Made by a program: the position numbers and the translations under genes
The notes under the pieces: model-generated
Seen by the model: the letters and a program-made list of their open reading frames with translations, nothing else
Told to the model about the DNA's origin: nothing
Databases searched by the model: none
DNA from: Paulinella micropora
Lineage: Eukaryota > Cercozoa > Imbricatea > Euglyphida
Reading direction: 5' to 3'
DNA length: 28,866 bases
NCBI GenBank assembly: GCA_009731375.1
Contig: BJOX01000209.1
Location: 614,774-643,639, forward strand
Shown: positions 1 through 22,524 of the stretch, piece after piece
Layout: the number at the start of each line of letters is the position of its first letter
How positions within the stretch are numbered: position 1 is the stretch's first letter

Positions 1-425
1 CGTCGGCCCACTTATGTCACCGCTGCAGCTGGCCCGGTAGTCCTCCGTCGCCACTACCCAGTGGTGTCCTGACAAATGGGAAAGGTTCAGAGACTAGACG
101 GGAGTGGGATCTTCCTGTGTGCGGGTAGGCACATAAGCAGGGAGATCTTAAGGTATAGTCCGGCCGCCGCGAAAGTGGTCGCCTTGGATGAAGCTCGAGG
201 GTTGGTGTACCCCTCGGGCCCGAGCCTTGGCGGGGCACGTGATCACGGACACGTGTCTGGGTTGGTTCTACGGCCCTCTAGCCAGGGAGGGTCATAGAAC
301 CGTCAGACTGCACAAATTCGGGGCCTAGTGCCCATTCCCAGCCCGCTACCCAGTCGCCGATTGGCGGCGGGGTGGAATGGATGCCTATGTCTTCGGATAT
401 GCAGAGCTGATAGACCAAACATATC
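1..425 (+). mobile_element. Dispersed element A, copy 1, with (ATCT)n tail
   Basis: Positions about 288-425 match, on the opposite strand, 27462-27592. Shared landmarks are AGAACC-TCAGACTGCA, CCCAGCCCGCTACCCAG, GGCGGGGTGGAATGGATGCC and GAGCTGATAGACCAAACATA. The 3' end passes directly into (ATCT)n at 420. The 5' limit is not seen and may lie outside the window. No protein is apparent. A retroposon with a tetranucleotide tail is the inference. Confidence 0.55.
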
Positions 426-444
426 TATCTAACTATCTATCTAA

Positions 445-478
<34 letters not shown>

Positions 479-507
479 GTCTGTCTATCTATCTGTATAT
501 ATCTATC

Positions 508-542
<35 letters not shown>

Positions 543-626
543 GTCTATCTATCTGTATATATCTATTTATCTCTATCTATCTATCTATCTATCTATCCAT
601 CCATCCATCCATCCGTCGAGCCATCC

Positions 627-698
<72 letters not shown>

Positions 699-735
699 CA
701 TGCATCGCAGGATTGGTGCCCAGTCGTCAATGGTG
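420..735. repeat. (ATCT)n and (CT)n tract
   Basis: ATCT repeats with CTGT and CATC variants, then CT repeats up to about 694, followed by a short unique piece. Confidence 0.95.
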
Positions 736-737
736 CC

Positions 738-782
738 CAGCCCGCTTAAATGATATGATGTATTTCTCCTTCTCCCCCCTGC

Positions 783-826
<44 letters not shown>

Positions 827-959
827 GGCTTAAATGATATGATGTATTAACGGTGCCCTTCTCCCCCCCCTGCCCATCTCTCTCTCTCTCTCTCTCTCTC
901 TCAGCCCGGCTTAAATGATATGATGTATTAACGGTGCCCTTCTCCCCCCCCTGCCCATA

Positions 960-992
<33 letters not shown>

Positions 993-1045
993 TTCTCTAT
1001 CTCTCTATCTCTCTCACTCACTCACTCTCTCTCTCTCTCACACAC

Positions 1046-1114
<69 letters not shown>

Positions 1115-1200
1115 ATATACATATACATACACATATATATATATATATATATATATCATCATCATCATCATCATCAAGGACACACAGCCCGATCTAACTG
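738..1200. repeat. Three tandem units of about 80-90 bp plus CT, AT and ATC repeats
   Basis: CCCGGCTTAAATGATATGAT-type units followed by CTCCCCCC and a CT run start near 741, 824 and 904. CT repeat, (AT)n near 1133-1156 and (ATC)n to about 1180 follow. Confidence 0.9.
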
Positions 1201-1241
1201 AATGCACCTATCTCATCTTTCTCTCTCCCTCTCGCTCGCTC

Positions 1242-1306
<65 letters not shown>

Positions 1307-1883
1307 NNNNNNNNNNNNNNNNNNNNNNNNNNNNNNNNNNNNNNNNNNNNNNNNNNNNNNNNNNNNNNNNNNNNNNNNNNNNNNNNNNNNNNNNNNNNNN
1401 NNNNNNNNNNNNNNNNNNNNNNNNNNNNNNNNNNNNNNNNNNNNNNNNNNNNNNNNNNNNNNNNNNNNNNNNNNNNNNNNNNNNNNNNNNNNNNNNNNNN
1501 NNNNNNNNNNNNNNNNNNNNNNNNNNNNNNNNNNNNNNNNNNNNNNNNNNNNNNNNNNNNNNNNNNNNNNNNNNNNNNNNNNNNNNNNNNNNNNNNNNNN
1601 NNNNNNNNNNNNNNNNNNNNNNNNNNNNNNNNNNNNNNNNNNNNNNNNNNNNNNNNNNNNNNNNNNNNNNNNNNNNNNNNNNNNNNNNNNNNNNNNNNNN
1701 NNNNNNNNNNNNNNNNNNNNNNNNNNNNNNNNNNNNNNNNNNNNNNNNNNNNNNNNNNNNNTCTCTGTCTCTGTCTCTCTCTCTGTCTCTGTCTCTCTCT
1801 CTGTCTCTGTCTCTCTCTCTGTCTCTGTCTCTCTCTCTGTCTCTGTCTCTCTCTCTGTCTCTGTCTCTCTCTCTCTGTCTCTG

Positions 1884-1947
<64 letters not shown>

Positions 1948-1991
1948 CCTCTCTCCCTCTCTCTCTCTCTGGGGAGGCGTGTGTGTGTGTG

Positions 1992-2042
<51 letters not shown>
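1242..2042. repeat. CT, CTGT, GT and GA tracts around an assembly gap
   Basis: (CT)n to 1306, gap 1307-1761, CTCTGT-type repeat 1762-1890, (CT)n to 1970, (GT)n 1979-2014, then (GA)n to 2042. Confidence 0.95.
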
Positions 2043-2046
<4 letters not shown>

Positions 2047-2159
2047 GGTCTCAAACTGTGTATATGTTTCTGTTGTGCAGTTCCTATCCGTTCGGCGCTG
2101 CATGACAGACAGTCATGGCCGAGTTTTAGCAGTCTCCATCGCCATCATGTCTTGACAAA

Positions 2160-2490
2160 AGTTATTTATTATTATTATTATTATTATCATCTTCTTCTTC
2201 TTCTTCTTCTACTACTACTACTTCTTCTTCTTCTTCCTCTTCCTTTTCTTCTTATTCTCCTCCTCCTCCTTCTTCTCCTCCTCCTCCTCCTTCTTCTTCT
2301 TCTCCTCCTCCTCCTCCTCCTCCTTCTTCTTCTTCTTTTTCTTTTTCTTCTTCTCCTCCTCCTCCTCCTCCTTCTTCTTCTTCTTCTTCTTCTCCTCCTC
2401 CTCCTTCTCCTTCTCCTTCTTCTTCTTCTTCTTCTTCTTCTTCTTCTTCTTCTTCTCCTTCTTCTTCTTCTTCTTCTTCTTCATCTCCTC
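2160..2490. repeat. (CTT/CTC)n trinucleotide tract
   Basis: Pyrimidine trinucleotide repeat, preceded by a short (TTA)n. The poly-Leu and poly-Lys/Glu ORFs on the two strands are artefacts. Confidence 0.95.
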
Positions 2491-2554
2491 TTTTCCTACA
2501 AGCCGCCTCATTTAGTCTGGCCGACGTTCGATGTTTTTTCTTTCACGTCTGTTC

Positions 2555-2697
2555 AACTAGCCAACCTTCTAACTAACCAACCTTCTAACTAACCAACCTT
2601 CTAACTAACCAACCTTCTAACTAACCAACCTTCTAACTAACAAACCTTCTAACTAACCAACCTTCTAACTAACAAACCTTCTAACTAACCGACCTTC
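2555..2697. repeat. 16-bp minisatellite
   Basis: About eight near-perfect copies of CCAACCTTCTAACTAA. A (TTA)n tract follows at 2760-2812. Confidence 0.93.
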
Positions 2698-2760
2698 TTG
2701 CTGGCCTATCAAGCCCAAGTGCTCAACACTGGAGTGCATCCCTGCTTCTTCTTCTTCTTC

Positions 2761-2814
<54 letters not shown>

Positions 2815-2815
<1 letters not shown>

Positions 2816-3115
2816 TCCTACCAATACGAAAAACCAGCGTCACGATTATCCCTTCTCACATATTTTATTTGTGTATATAAAGTTTATATATGTGCATGTG
2901 CACATGTATACATATATACACCATGATGGTGCAAGCAGCACCTGATTCTCTTCCCCTCCACACACACATACACACCACCCTCCACCCTCTGCTGCTCAAT
3001 GCAGAAAATAGCATATGCAGCGAGGTGACGATGGGTGGCAAAAAGACAGATAATATTATGACAATGTTATGATAAAATGTCAGCCAAACTTTCATAGGGG
3101 GAAAAGACAGATCGA

Positions 3116-3163
<48 letters not shown>

Positions 3164-4390
3164 TCATTGACAACTTTCACTTTGCTGTAGCTTAAAACAA
3201 GGTTGGCTTGCGCTTGTGGCAAAGCCATCCAGCTTCGAACTTATCTCTTTCAGTCAATACAAGAGATCCAACCAAGGTGAGTGCATCAGTGGCCAGAGCG
3301 TCCATATGTCATGTCTCAAAGCTTGGACTGAAATAATGAGTTTGACGTTTGATTGATGTTGCCGCTTGCATGCGGTCGCCAGTCATACGGTCAACCTTCG
3401 AGTTGCAAAGGCATCCACCCTTGGCCTCATTTTTCTTGGTCTACGGCCGCCGGCTCTTACCTATTCGGTTGCTGACGGCATCGTTTGAAGGCACAGGAAA
3501 ATGGCTCAAGTTCAATCCCATGTATTCGGCATGGATGGTGTCTTAAAGGTTGGCTGAGAAAAATGTGCTCAGTGTTGTTAATATTAACTGATAGACGTTT
3601 TTCAAGTTGCAATCAAGTTCAGTGTCTCCAGTAGTACCGTATTAATAGTGTTTATATGACGATTCGAACTCTACCAAATAAATGCCACTTCCATTTTATA
3701 TACTCTTACGCTTTCCCTTATTCCTACAAGTGGCAAGTATTGTATTATCAACCCTTAACCTACTACGATCCACTTAAGTGGATGGTATCTTACAGAGGTT
3801 TACCAGAAAGCGTACAACATGGTTTTTTGTGTATATATAATAATATTAATACTGTCGAGGCTTAGCGCCGGGTATGGCAACTTGAACTTGTTGAACAACT
3901 TGAAATGGTTTTTCAACCGTCTGGAGGTTTTCGTTGGAATTTCCTGCTAAACTGAGCTTTTGTTGAAATTCAAGTTCTGTTTAAATTCGTTTCGAGAAGT
4001 TATATAAATAATTAAAAGTCGTTCAGTGGAAACAGGACGGTATTGAAAAGGCCGCGGGCAAATCAGCAAGTATTTAACTTTTGACTGCCACGGAATGAAG
4101 TGGAGAGGAACGTCAAACTAACCGTAGTAACATGACTTGAATTTACTATTAATACTATGATGCCGCAGCAGTGCAGTCTTACATCCTGACAGTCTAGCTT
4201 TTCCACCCCTCAGTCAACTTGTCAAGATCGCTGCTGATTAAAAGCTGCACGGGTCGTATGATCACCTGCCCGATAGGCAAAAGTGAATCAGTGGAAAATT
4301 GCAGTAATGGCTGATCATTGATGTCGGACTGTGACCCACTTCAAAGGTGCATTGATTGAAACAATAGTATTACTGACTGCAACTTGATTT
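2815..4390. other. Largely unique interval without a recognised gene
   Basis: Apart from a short (GA)n at 3119-3162, the sequence is mostly non-repetitive and AT-rich. ORFs are all under 105 codons and none has a recognisable motif. It lies beyond the 3' end of the CBS gene. I see no supported exon here. Confidence 0.5.
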
Positions 4391-4414
4391 CCAGCGAGCG
4401 TAAATCAGCTTTTC

Positions 4415-4455
<41 letters not shown>

Positions 4456-4481
4456 CCAGCGAGCGTAAATCAGCTTTTCTT
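4391..4481. repeat. Poly-T tract flanked by 26-bp direct repeats
   Basis: CCAGCGAGCGTAAATCAGCT plus TTTCTT occurs at 4391-4416 and again at 4456-4481. Between the copies are CTC and 35 T (4421-4455). Confidence 0.92.
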
Positions 4482-4792
4482 CCTTTTTTTTCTTCCCCCC
4501 CCGGGTCAATATGACGGCTGCCGCAGGTATAGTTTGTCTGAGGACAAGGGCGGGCGTGTTCAAAGGGCGTGCTCAAGATTGCCATAACTCACATATTGAC
4601 TGCAGGCATACTTCAAAGTTGGATGATTAGCCGCATGAATGGCCGCCATGATATACCCTGCCTGAAAATTTGGGTCGTGTCCTAAAATGCAAAAAGGGGG
4701 TCGAAGATCGATTTGAGGCGCCAGTCAAGGAGCAGAAGACACCACGTGGTCACCGCAGAGGCGGCTGTGCCCGTGGCGCGGCTCGAAATGCT

Positions 4793-15840
<11,048 letters not shown>

Positions 15841-18690
15841 CGTCGCGATTTATCTGTCAAAAGTGCATAATTGCCTGGAAAGTTGCAAATATCAAATATA
15901 ATGACCATAACTACCATAGCAAGCTATAGCAGGTTCCCTTGTGAGAACGAACAAGAAGAAAACTTGGGACAGTGATCACAAAACAGCATAGGTGTTGCCC
16001 AACTTTGACATGTACCACATGTTCTTTTCACGTGCTCTTGCTTTTGGAAAGAAGCACAACTTTCTCGACCACAGTTTTGAACTCAAGAAAAAGGTCAACA
16101 AAGCACAAACGAAGGCAGCAAGCATGCCTTTTATCTGATAAGAGAACAAAGAACTGAAGTACTAACTGGTGCTTCCCTCAAAAGAGATGGTCCCTGTTCA
16201 GGGGACAGAAAACTTCACAACGCGAAAAAGAACAGCTGCAGCGGCCCGAAGATACAATAACGACATTATAAACTGCGCTGCCAAGCGGAAAGAAATGAAG
16301 AATCGAATCCACAGTTACGCATTTTGCGGTGAAACGAGGGTTTAAGACAAGAAATCATGGGAGATAGATAGTACTTACAAGATCAAACATAAGGAGGTAC
16401 GTGTGAACAGGAAAAAAACGGAAGGTTCCTACATCAGTACTTACATCGTACGAACTTTGTGATGCTTTCAAAAAAACCAAAACCAATAAAAAGGCATCCT
16501 TGATCACGAAACTGGAATTTGGGGTTTATGAACTGCCAATTCCATCATCCTGGCCCGATCTACGTTTTCCGCAAGGAAAGGGGAAGTTTTGAGGAAGTCC
16601 CCTCAAACTCCCTATTCGACAAATGTTAGCAGGGTGTCCACAGTACCCATCCGTGTGTCCAACTGAGCTCAACTGTCTGTCTCTTATTTCTTTCTTTCCT
16701 TTTCTTTCTTTCCTTTCCTTTCCTTTCCTTTCCTTTCCTTTCCTTTCCTTTCCTTTTCCTTTCCTTTCCTTTTCCTTTTCCTTTCCTTTTCCTTTCCTTT
16801 CCTTTCCTTTCCTTTCCTTTCTTTCCTTTCATGAGGACAAGCATTCGACAGCGGCTTTGGCAGCCATTCATGAGGGCATGAGCACTATCCCCTCACTGAT
16901 TTTGTGGTCTGTTATAGTTATCTTTCTTTCTTTATTTCACTAGTTATTTCTTTCTTTCCTTCTTTCTTTCTTTCTTTCTTTCTTTCTTTCCTTTTTCTCC
17001 CATTCAGCAAGGTTGAATAGAGAAAAGAAAGATGAACAAAATTAAGTTAATTCTAGGGAACGACAGTGCAAGGTCATAAGGAAAACTGGAACTAAAGTTC
17101 AACATAAAGCTCCTGGAAAGAAATAAAGGAAGAGAATAGAAACAGAAAGAGAAAGAGAGAGAAGGTACGAAAGAGAGACAGAGACAAAGAGAGAAATATA
17201 GAACGAAAAACAAACAAAAAGATAGAAACATAACATAATAACACACAAAAACAAATACAACAACCACCGAGCACATAAAGGCAAACACAAACACATAAAC
17301 ACAATGCCAGACAGGGGCCAATAGTACAAGGCAAGAGCAGAATGCAGAGGTCAGACATGGCCAACATAGGGCGCAATTGAGAACGATTGACAGTCAGTGA
17401 GACAGCCCTTTTTGAAACTGCAGCACCTAACGCAATTCACTCGCACCCAGAGGCAATCGTAGCCATGAGGGTGGTGTGCAGAGCGTAGTAAGGCTCGATG
17501 TGGCTCGCGAACGCGATTATGCCGAGCGCTGCAATGTCCGTAAGGGAACAGCGAGGATATCTCGTTATAATCACCGCAAACCACGTATAATATATATCAT
17601 TTTAAACTTTTTTTTTTTTTTTTTTTTTTCTCCCTCTCCCTGTGTATTGCCTAGATGCTTTCTTTTTTCTTTGTAACTTTTTCGCTTCAAGCTCCTTTCT
17701 TTCACTTCTTGTTTGTGTTCATTGTGAAATAGTGTGTTGCGCATGGATATCTGCTCTTAATAGGCCAAGTATGAAGCACTCTCGATGTACTTTTAAAAGG
17801 TGAACTCCCAACATACCAGGCTGAAGTGTGATACATTATATATGCATATATATTAAACTTTTTGTGATTGCTCTTGTTGTTAATATTTTGTGGTGTGTAT
17901 GACTTTCAACGACAACAGCAGATAGTGAAAAATGATATTTGTAATATTAATCATTTATTTTTGTAAGTGACTAGTATAGTTACGAGGTCTAGTGTGTGAT
18001 CAGCAATTGTTGTTTGTTGCTTAGCATAAAACTTTAATTCGCTTTACATGTTAAAAACATCGTGGCCTGTATTCATCACGCCCTACTATCCGTTACTGAT
18101 ATGCTAGGGAACCGATCTACATAACTAGTCTTGTAGTGATCTAAGATCACTCATCAGCCTTCTTTCCAGCAGCTCCTTCTCTGGATTGTGGTTGGCCAGC
18201 GTAACTCAGATCATTTGCGTATTATATAATATTGCTGTTTTATGATATGACTGTTAGTGTTTTTCATTATAAATGTAATGTAATGCAATATTATGAAATG
18301 ATTTGGTTTTAGTAATAAGTATGACAGTTATTGTTATTTTCATTATAAAGGTTATAATGTATGTAATACAACTTAATTTACTACATTGTAATGTAATAAT
18401 TTGGTTTTTGTGTATTTTAGCTTACGCTTATTTTTTCCTAGCCGTAACCTAGCGTGTAAATGTAATGGAGTGAGGAAAGCACACAAACTTTGAGAATCAA
18501 ATGATCAAATAAAGACAGGAAAGCAGATTCTTAAAAGAGAAAAAGATCACACTCAAGGGGGAAACGACGTCCTTTGAATTAAAGAGTCGCCAAAGAGTGG
18601 GCGAGACACAAGACGCACTCGTAGGTTTTCCATATGTACGACTTTACTGAGCTTACATTCACAAAGATGTCATGTTTGCTGATACATTAC
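15841..18690. other. Intergenic interval between divergent genes
   Basis: Contains a (CCTTT)n tract 16690-16828, (CTTT)n 16945-16990, a purine-rich stretch 17100-17240 and T-runs near 17610. Two short segments could be exons but are weak: 16831-16900 (plus, STAALAAIHEGMSTIPSL, slightly LRR-like) and 17480-17534 (plus, after acceptor GTGTGCAG with donor GTAAGG). Otherwise I see nothing recognisable. Promoters of the CBS gene (minus) and the LRR gene (plus) presumably lie here. Confidence 0.5.
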
Positions 18691-18692
18691 AG

Positions 18693-18816
18693 AAACACCG
18701 GCATCTGCGGCGCCTGCGACTCAACGCGATCGCTTTGACAGGCGACGACTTGTCGCTGCTAGTTTCGAGCGAAGTCTGCTTAAGCTTTCTAGAAGAGCTG
18801 GATCTGCATGGAAACC
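18693..18816 (+). CDS. Leucine-rich-repeat exon (partial gene)
   Basis: After acceptor ACATTACAG, 41 codons read from KHRHLRRLRLNAIALTGDDL through to FLEELDLHGN. The two blocks LRRLRLNAIALT and LEELDLHGN fit the LxxLxLxxNxL consensus of leucine-rich repeats. The donor C|GTCTTT is in phase 1. Joining it to GG of the next exon gives Arg and completes LDLHGNRLTTVPAEFGDP, a textbook LRR. Upstream exons are not identified. Together with the Roc-like exons further right it could be the LRR part of a ROCO protein, but continuity is not shown. Confidence 0.7.
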
Positions 18817-18879
18817 GTCTTTCTTTCTCTCTCCCTTTTTCGCTTTTCTCATGTGTATCTCCTTCCTTTTTTTTTTTAG

Positions 18880-18924
18880 GGTTGACGACGGTCCCAGCCG
18901 AGTTCGGAGACCCCAAGCGCTTTG
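18880..18924 (+). CDS. Leucine-rich-repeat exon, continuation
   Basis: A T-run acceptor ending TTTAG precedes GG and 14 codons LTTVPAEFGDPKRF. The donor G|GTAAGC is followed at once by TA and (GA)n. The 63-nt intron before it has a long pyrimidine tract. The following exon, which needs phase 1, was not found. Confidence 0.66.
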
Positions 18925-18966
18925 GTAAGCTAGAGAGAGAGAGAGAGAGAGAGAGATGTGACCGAC

Positions 18967-19637
18967 CTAATTAATCATTATGTTAAGGGTGAAAAAGTCC
19001 TGCAGGCGTGCTTGATATCTGAGTGATAGTCTACATACATTCAATTATTTAGTATGTACGCACGTACGTATGCACGTATGTATGTCTGAGCTGCTGGTAT
19101 GTATGCATGCATGCCGTGTACCTGTCTGTTTCTCCGCATGTATGTACGCATGTATGTATGCATGTATGCATGCATGCGATGTATATCTGTCTGTCTGTCT
19201 ATCTACATGAATGTATTGTATGTAGGCGCGCTTGGTAGCCAGGAATTCTCTGTGTACATTCATTCAGCAATATTTATATGCATACTTTCTCCACACTAGC
19301 GATCAGGTCGGTCATACATACATAGCCACACAAACACCGAGACACAATGATACATACATGCATACAAGAGTACATACAAATTGACATACCTGAGTTCTTC
19401 CACTCCTAGCCTTGCCTATGTACACACATTCCAACATGTACGGATAGACAGATGTCTGTGTAATAAATCTTACTTACGGATAGACGTAGGGCATACATCC
19501 CTCTATTATGAGAGATCTTTACACAGCGATAGTTCATACCAGCACATGATACCAGGACAGATGTATGTATGCATGTATGTATGTATGTATGTATATATGT
19601 ATGTGTGTATGCATGTATGTATATGTATGCATGTATG

Positions 19638-19671
<34 letters not shown>

Positions 19672-20159
19672 TGTATAGTAATACAGTGATAGTTCATACC
19701 AGCGCATGATAGAAGGCCAGATGTAATAACAGCGCGCGCTCGGGCAGTGACAGTGATGACTGCGGTTGAGGTGGTGACAGTGATGACTGTGGTTGAGGTG
19801 GCGCAGGGCCGGCCCGGTCAGGATCTGTCCGGTCACTGCCAGCAAGTAGAAGCAAGTTTTCTTTCTGCTCACTGGCGGATGCGAACTCGCGCAACCAGGC
19901 CAGCACCTGTGTGGCTTGTGCTAGCGGGCCAGGGACTCCTTCTTCGGGAGACAGGCCTGGCTTGTGATGAAGTGCGAATGCCGCGTGCTGTAGGCTGGAC
20001 ACATGCATTCAAGCAGCACATGACAAGATCTAAGGTTCAATCCCTCCTAAGCCAAGGTTGGCGATCTTAACGTACTTGAATGCCTGTGTCCACGCCTAAG
20101 ACGTTAACGTCACTGCGCGGCCGTCTTCCCAACTCATCATCCCGCTTCAGGAGCTCCAT
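18967..20159 (-). CDS. Unrecognised 149-residue protein, four exons
   Basis: Proposed exons are 20159-20076 (MELLKRDDELGRRPRSDV to GVDTGIQ, donor GTACGT), 19987-19700 (HAAFALHHKPGLSPEEG to LLLHLAFYHAL, donor GTATGA), 19415-19390 (ARLGVEEL plus AG, donor GTATGT) and 19018-18967 (RYQARLQDFFTLNIMIN, stop TAG). Phases match throughout and the coding total is 450 nt. Exon 2 includes a tandem PPQPQSSLS duplication (27 nt). The composition looks like a soluble, partly helical protein; no family is recognised. The first two exons are more secure than the last two. It lies antisense between the LRR and Roc exons. Confidence 0.5.
19503..19730 (-). repeat. Duplicated exon-end/donor flanking a TGTA microsatellite
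   Basis: The 43-nt segment 19683-19725, containing the last codons and donor of exon 2 of the minus-strand gene, recurs with a few changes at 19523-19565. (TGTA)n with CATG variants fills the space between (19562-19678). Confidence 0.88.
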
Positions 20160-20564
20160 GACGTCACGAGTCAAAATAGAAGATTTGGTTGCAGATAATA
20201 CATGATATTCTAAGTTGAAAGGATGCCTGTAAAGTGTACCTGGATTGCGGCTGACACGCTTACCAAAGCTAAAACGAATACCGCGGACATGGTTGCAGGT
20301 CAGAGAATTTCCATAATTACCCAACAGCCTCTTGTTTCAACTTGCGCCGCATATCACAAGGCTTTACTTCTCTTTCCACCACGCTGTCAGAAAGTACAAA
20401 ATATTATTCTTGTGGAATCGTTTATTGGTACCTCACAGTGTTACTTCTTATCGATATGACCTGGTCAGTATACGCAGGAAGGTCGAACCAAACCGTTAAC
20501 AGTGACTATGAAATTTGCTTTGCTGTCCTTTCGATGCCTGATTGCCGATTTGTCTGATCTGCAG

Positions 20565-20702
20565 TTAGTAACGGTGTGTCATTTCAACGTGGGCAAGTCG
20601 ACGCTGCTGGAGCGGGGCTGGTTGGCGCCCTCACTGAAGCGCGAGACTGCCAAATGGAGTCGCCTGGAGCGCACTGCCAGCGTGCTGCTCTTCAACTGCC
20701 TG
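20565..20702 (+). CDS. Roc GTPase-like exon with P-loop
   Basis: After acceptor GATCTGCAG, 46 codons read LVTVCHFNVGKSTLLERGWL to VLLFNCL, with donor GTACAT in phase 0. NVGKSTLL matches the second half of the Walker A/P-loop of Roc (Ras of complex proteins) domains. The first P-loop glycine is replaced by Cys (VCHFNVGKST instead of VGxxxVGKST). The next exon joins in phase 0 and supplies the G3-like motif. ROCO proteins combine LRR, Roc and COR domains; no COR segment is visible here. Confidence 0.62.
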
Positions 20703-21036
20703 GTACATGCACTCTCAACCCGATTAATATCCACTCGGAATGGCGTACACAAATAATGCAACAGACTGTCAGTGATGTTGTTTCCAAAATACCATGGCAT
20801 AAAAGAGGGTGGACCTATTCACTGCAGCTTAGCGAAAGAAAGTGCTCTTCGTTTGGGAAAACAATTTTCAATCCGCTGATATCGCATCGTATTCGCGACC
20901 GACAATCAAGAATGCGATGAAATGTTTGACTTGTTCGGTACAGACTGTGCATACAAATATAGGACATGCTATAAATTTTCCCTTTGTTTGCTTTTTCGCT
21001 GTCGAATGGCGCATTTGTGTGACGCATCGTGTGCAG

Positions 21037-21230
21037 GACTCGGAGGCGGGGCTGCATTGGATGGCGCGGGATCTGCCAGGCCAGCCCGAGTTCTACGCCA
21101 CCAACCTGCACTTCTTTTCGGCCGACTGCGCTGTAACTTCCAGTTGGTCTGCAGAGCCACTGACAACGCACTGAGCCAAAGCCATCGAGCGCACCCGGGA
21201 GCAGCAGCTGAGGCTTTGGCTCAGTGCTTT
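21037..21230 (+). pseudogene. Roc-like exon with G3 motif, reading frame interrupted
   Basis: Acceptor CGTGTGCAG, then DSEAGLHWMA and DLPGQPEFYATNLHFFSADC, which matches the DxxGQxEFYxTHxxFL switch-II region of Roc domains. Near 21137 the homology moves to another frame (FQLVCRATDNALS). It returns to the first frame after a TGA at 21172-21174, with AIERTREQQLRLWLSAL, which fits the next Roc helix (WLxxI). The donor GTAAGT follows. Two compensating indels, real or from assembly, would explain this. The called type reflects the broken frame only. Confidence 0.6.
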
Positions 21231-22524
21231 GTAAGTTCCTTCGAATCAAGAGATTTTCTCTCTGCTCATAAATAATAATTTTCGAATACTGTATGCTAGC
21301 ATTTTGTATTAATACAGTCGCCAATATAAGACGAATGTAATTTAATACTAAGTGCGTGAAACTGCATGTCATGAGACTGAACGCAAAGGTTGTAATGTCC
21401 CTACAGTAACTATTTTTCAATTCATAAACTAAGTTCACCTCCCTGGCAGCACCTATTCCGCCCCTCGATTATTAATATTTGTGCGAGATTCGCTGGGCGC
21501 ATACTATCGCGCCTGTTGCACTGTGTTGGTTTACGCAAACACTGTTTTAATAAAATACTTGCCACTCGTAGAGCCTGAGTGGGAAGCAGAAGAGATAGCA
21601 TGAAAGAGGTCTCAAAGAGATAGAACGGAACTCAGTGGTATCCAAACTTCAGAGATACAACTTTGATAACGGAAAACAAAGTAAAGCGTAAAAAAAAGAG
21701 AAAAAAAATTAGAGGAAACTGATACCAAATTGTATATAAGTCTTGACTAGCCTCCTGCGAGGAAATTATCAACCGGCAATCAATTGAATACGCACCGGCA
21801 CGGCTGTCAATTGACCTCTGACTGCCAAAATACTTCCGAGGGAAGGAAAAGATACCAAAAGACACTGGGTCGGTCAATTCGAGTCCAGTTTATTCAGTAT
21901 GCTTACTTGACTCTGACTACTTGTCCCTTGAGAAACAATGCAAATTCTGAGAACTAACGAGAATATTTCAAGTGGAATATGAGTTTTGTACCAGTTGGAG
22001 TTGTTCAAGTCAGTCTGGGAAAAAACTTAATAAAGTAAAAAAGGACCATGGCCGCGGAGGCCTGACTCAGCTGCCACTTTACCTAGTGTAGATGCATATT
22101 TTTACCAGTATCAGTTGACATTATCATGAATATACTATGATTATGTCTTATGACTGGGACGCAGGGGAAAAACTCAGTTCAGCGGTTTAGGGAAATAAAG
22201 TGTAGATATGGAGGAAAAAGGCAATAGTTAACATTTTCTAAAAAGCTAACCGGTAAACTTGAAGGGAAGTCACTTGAATAAATTAATCTGTTAACAGCAG
22301 TTGAAAACTTCAAAAAGCCTTCAGTGAGTTTTTGAACGTAACATCTACAAGTTATGACAGTTGATACTTGAAATAAACGGAAAAATGAAGTAACGGAACT
22401 AAACTTGAAATAGAATTATAAACTTGAAGTAACGGAGGCTTGAAACTTGAAGTATAAAACTTGAAGAAAGTTTAACACCTGCGATATTGATAATTCGGTC
22501 CGGTACGGTATTCATTCCGATAGC

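Noticed and set aside
16623-16943. ORF of 106 codons with Phe-Leu-Ser repeats
   Set aside because: CCTTT repeat translation. Only the 23 codons after the repeat look protein-like, and they lack firm splice support.
20025-20055. B-box-like GGTTCAATCC suggesting a tRNA
   Set aside because: No matching A box, no T-stem pairing and no acceptor stem nearby.
21130-21180. A tiny intron (GTAACTTCCAG, 11 nt, or a 43-nt version) restoring the Roc frame
   Set aside because: Eleven nt is too short to splice, and the longer options do not restore the phase of the downstream segment. Indels are more likely.
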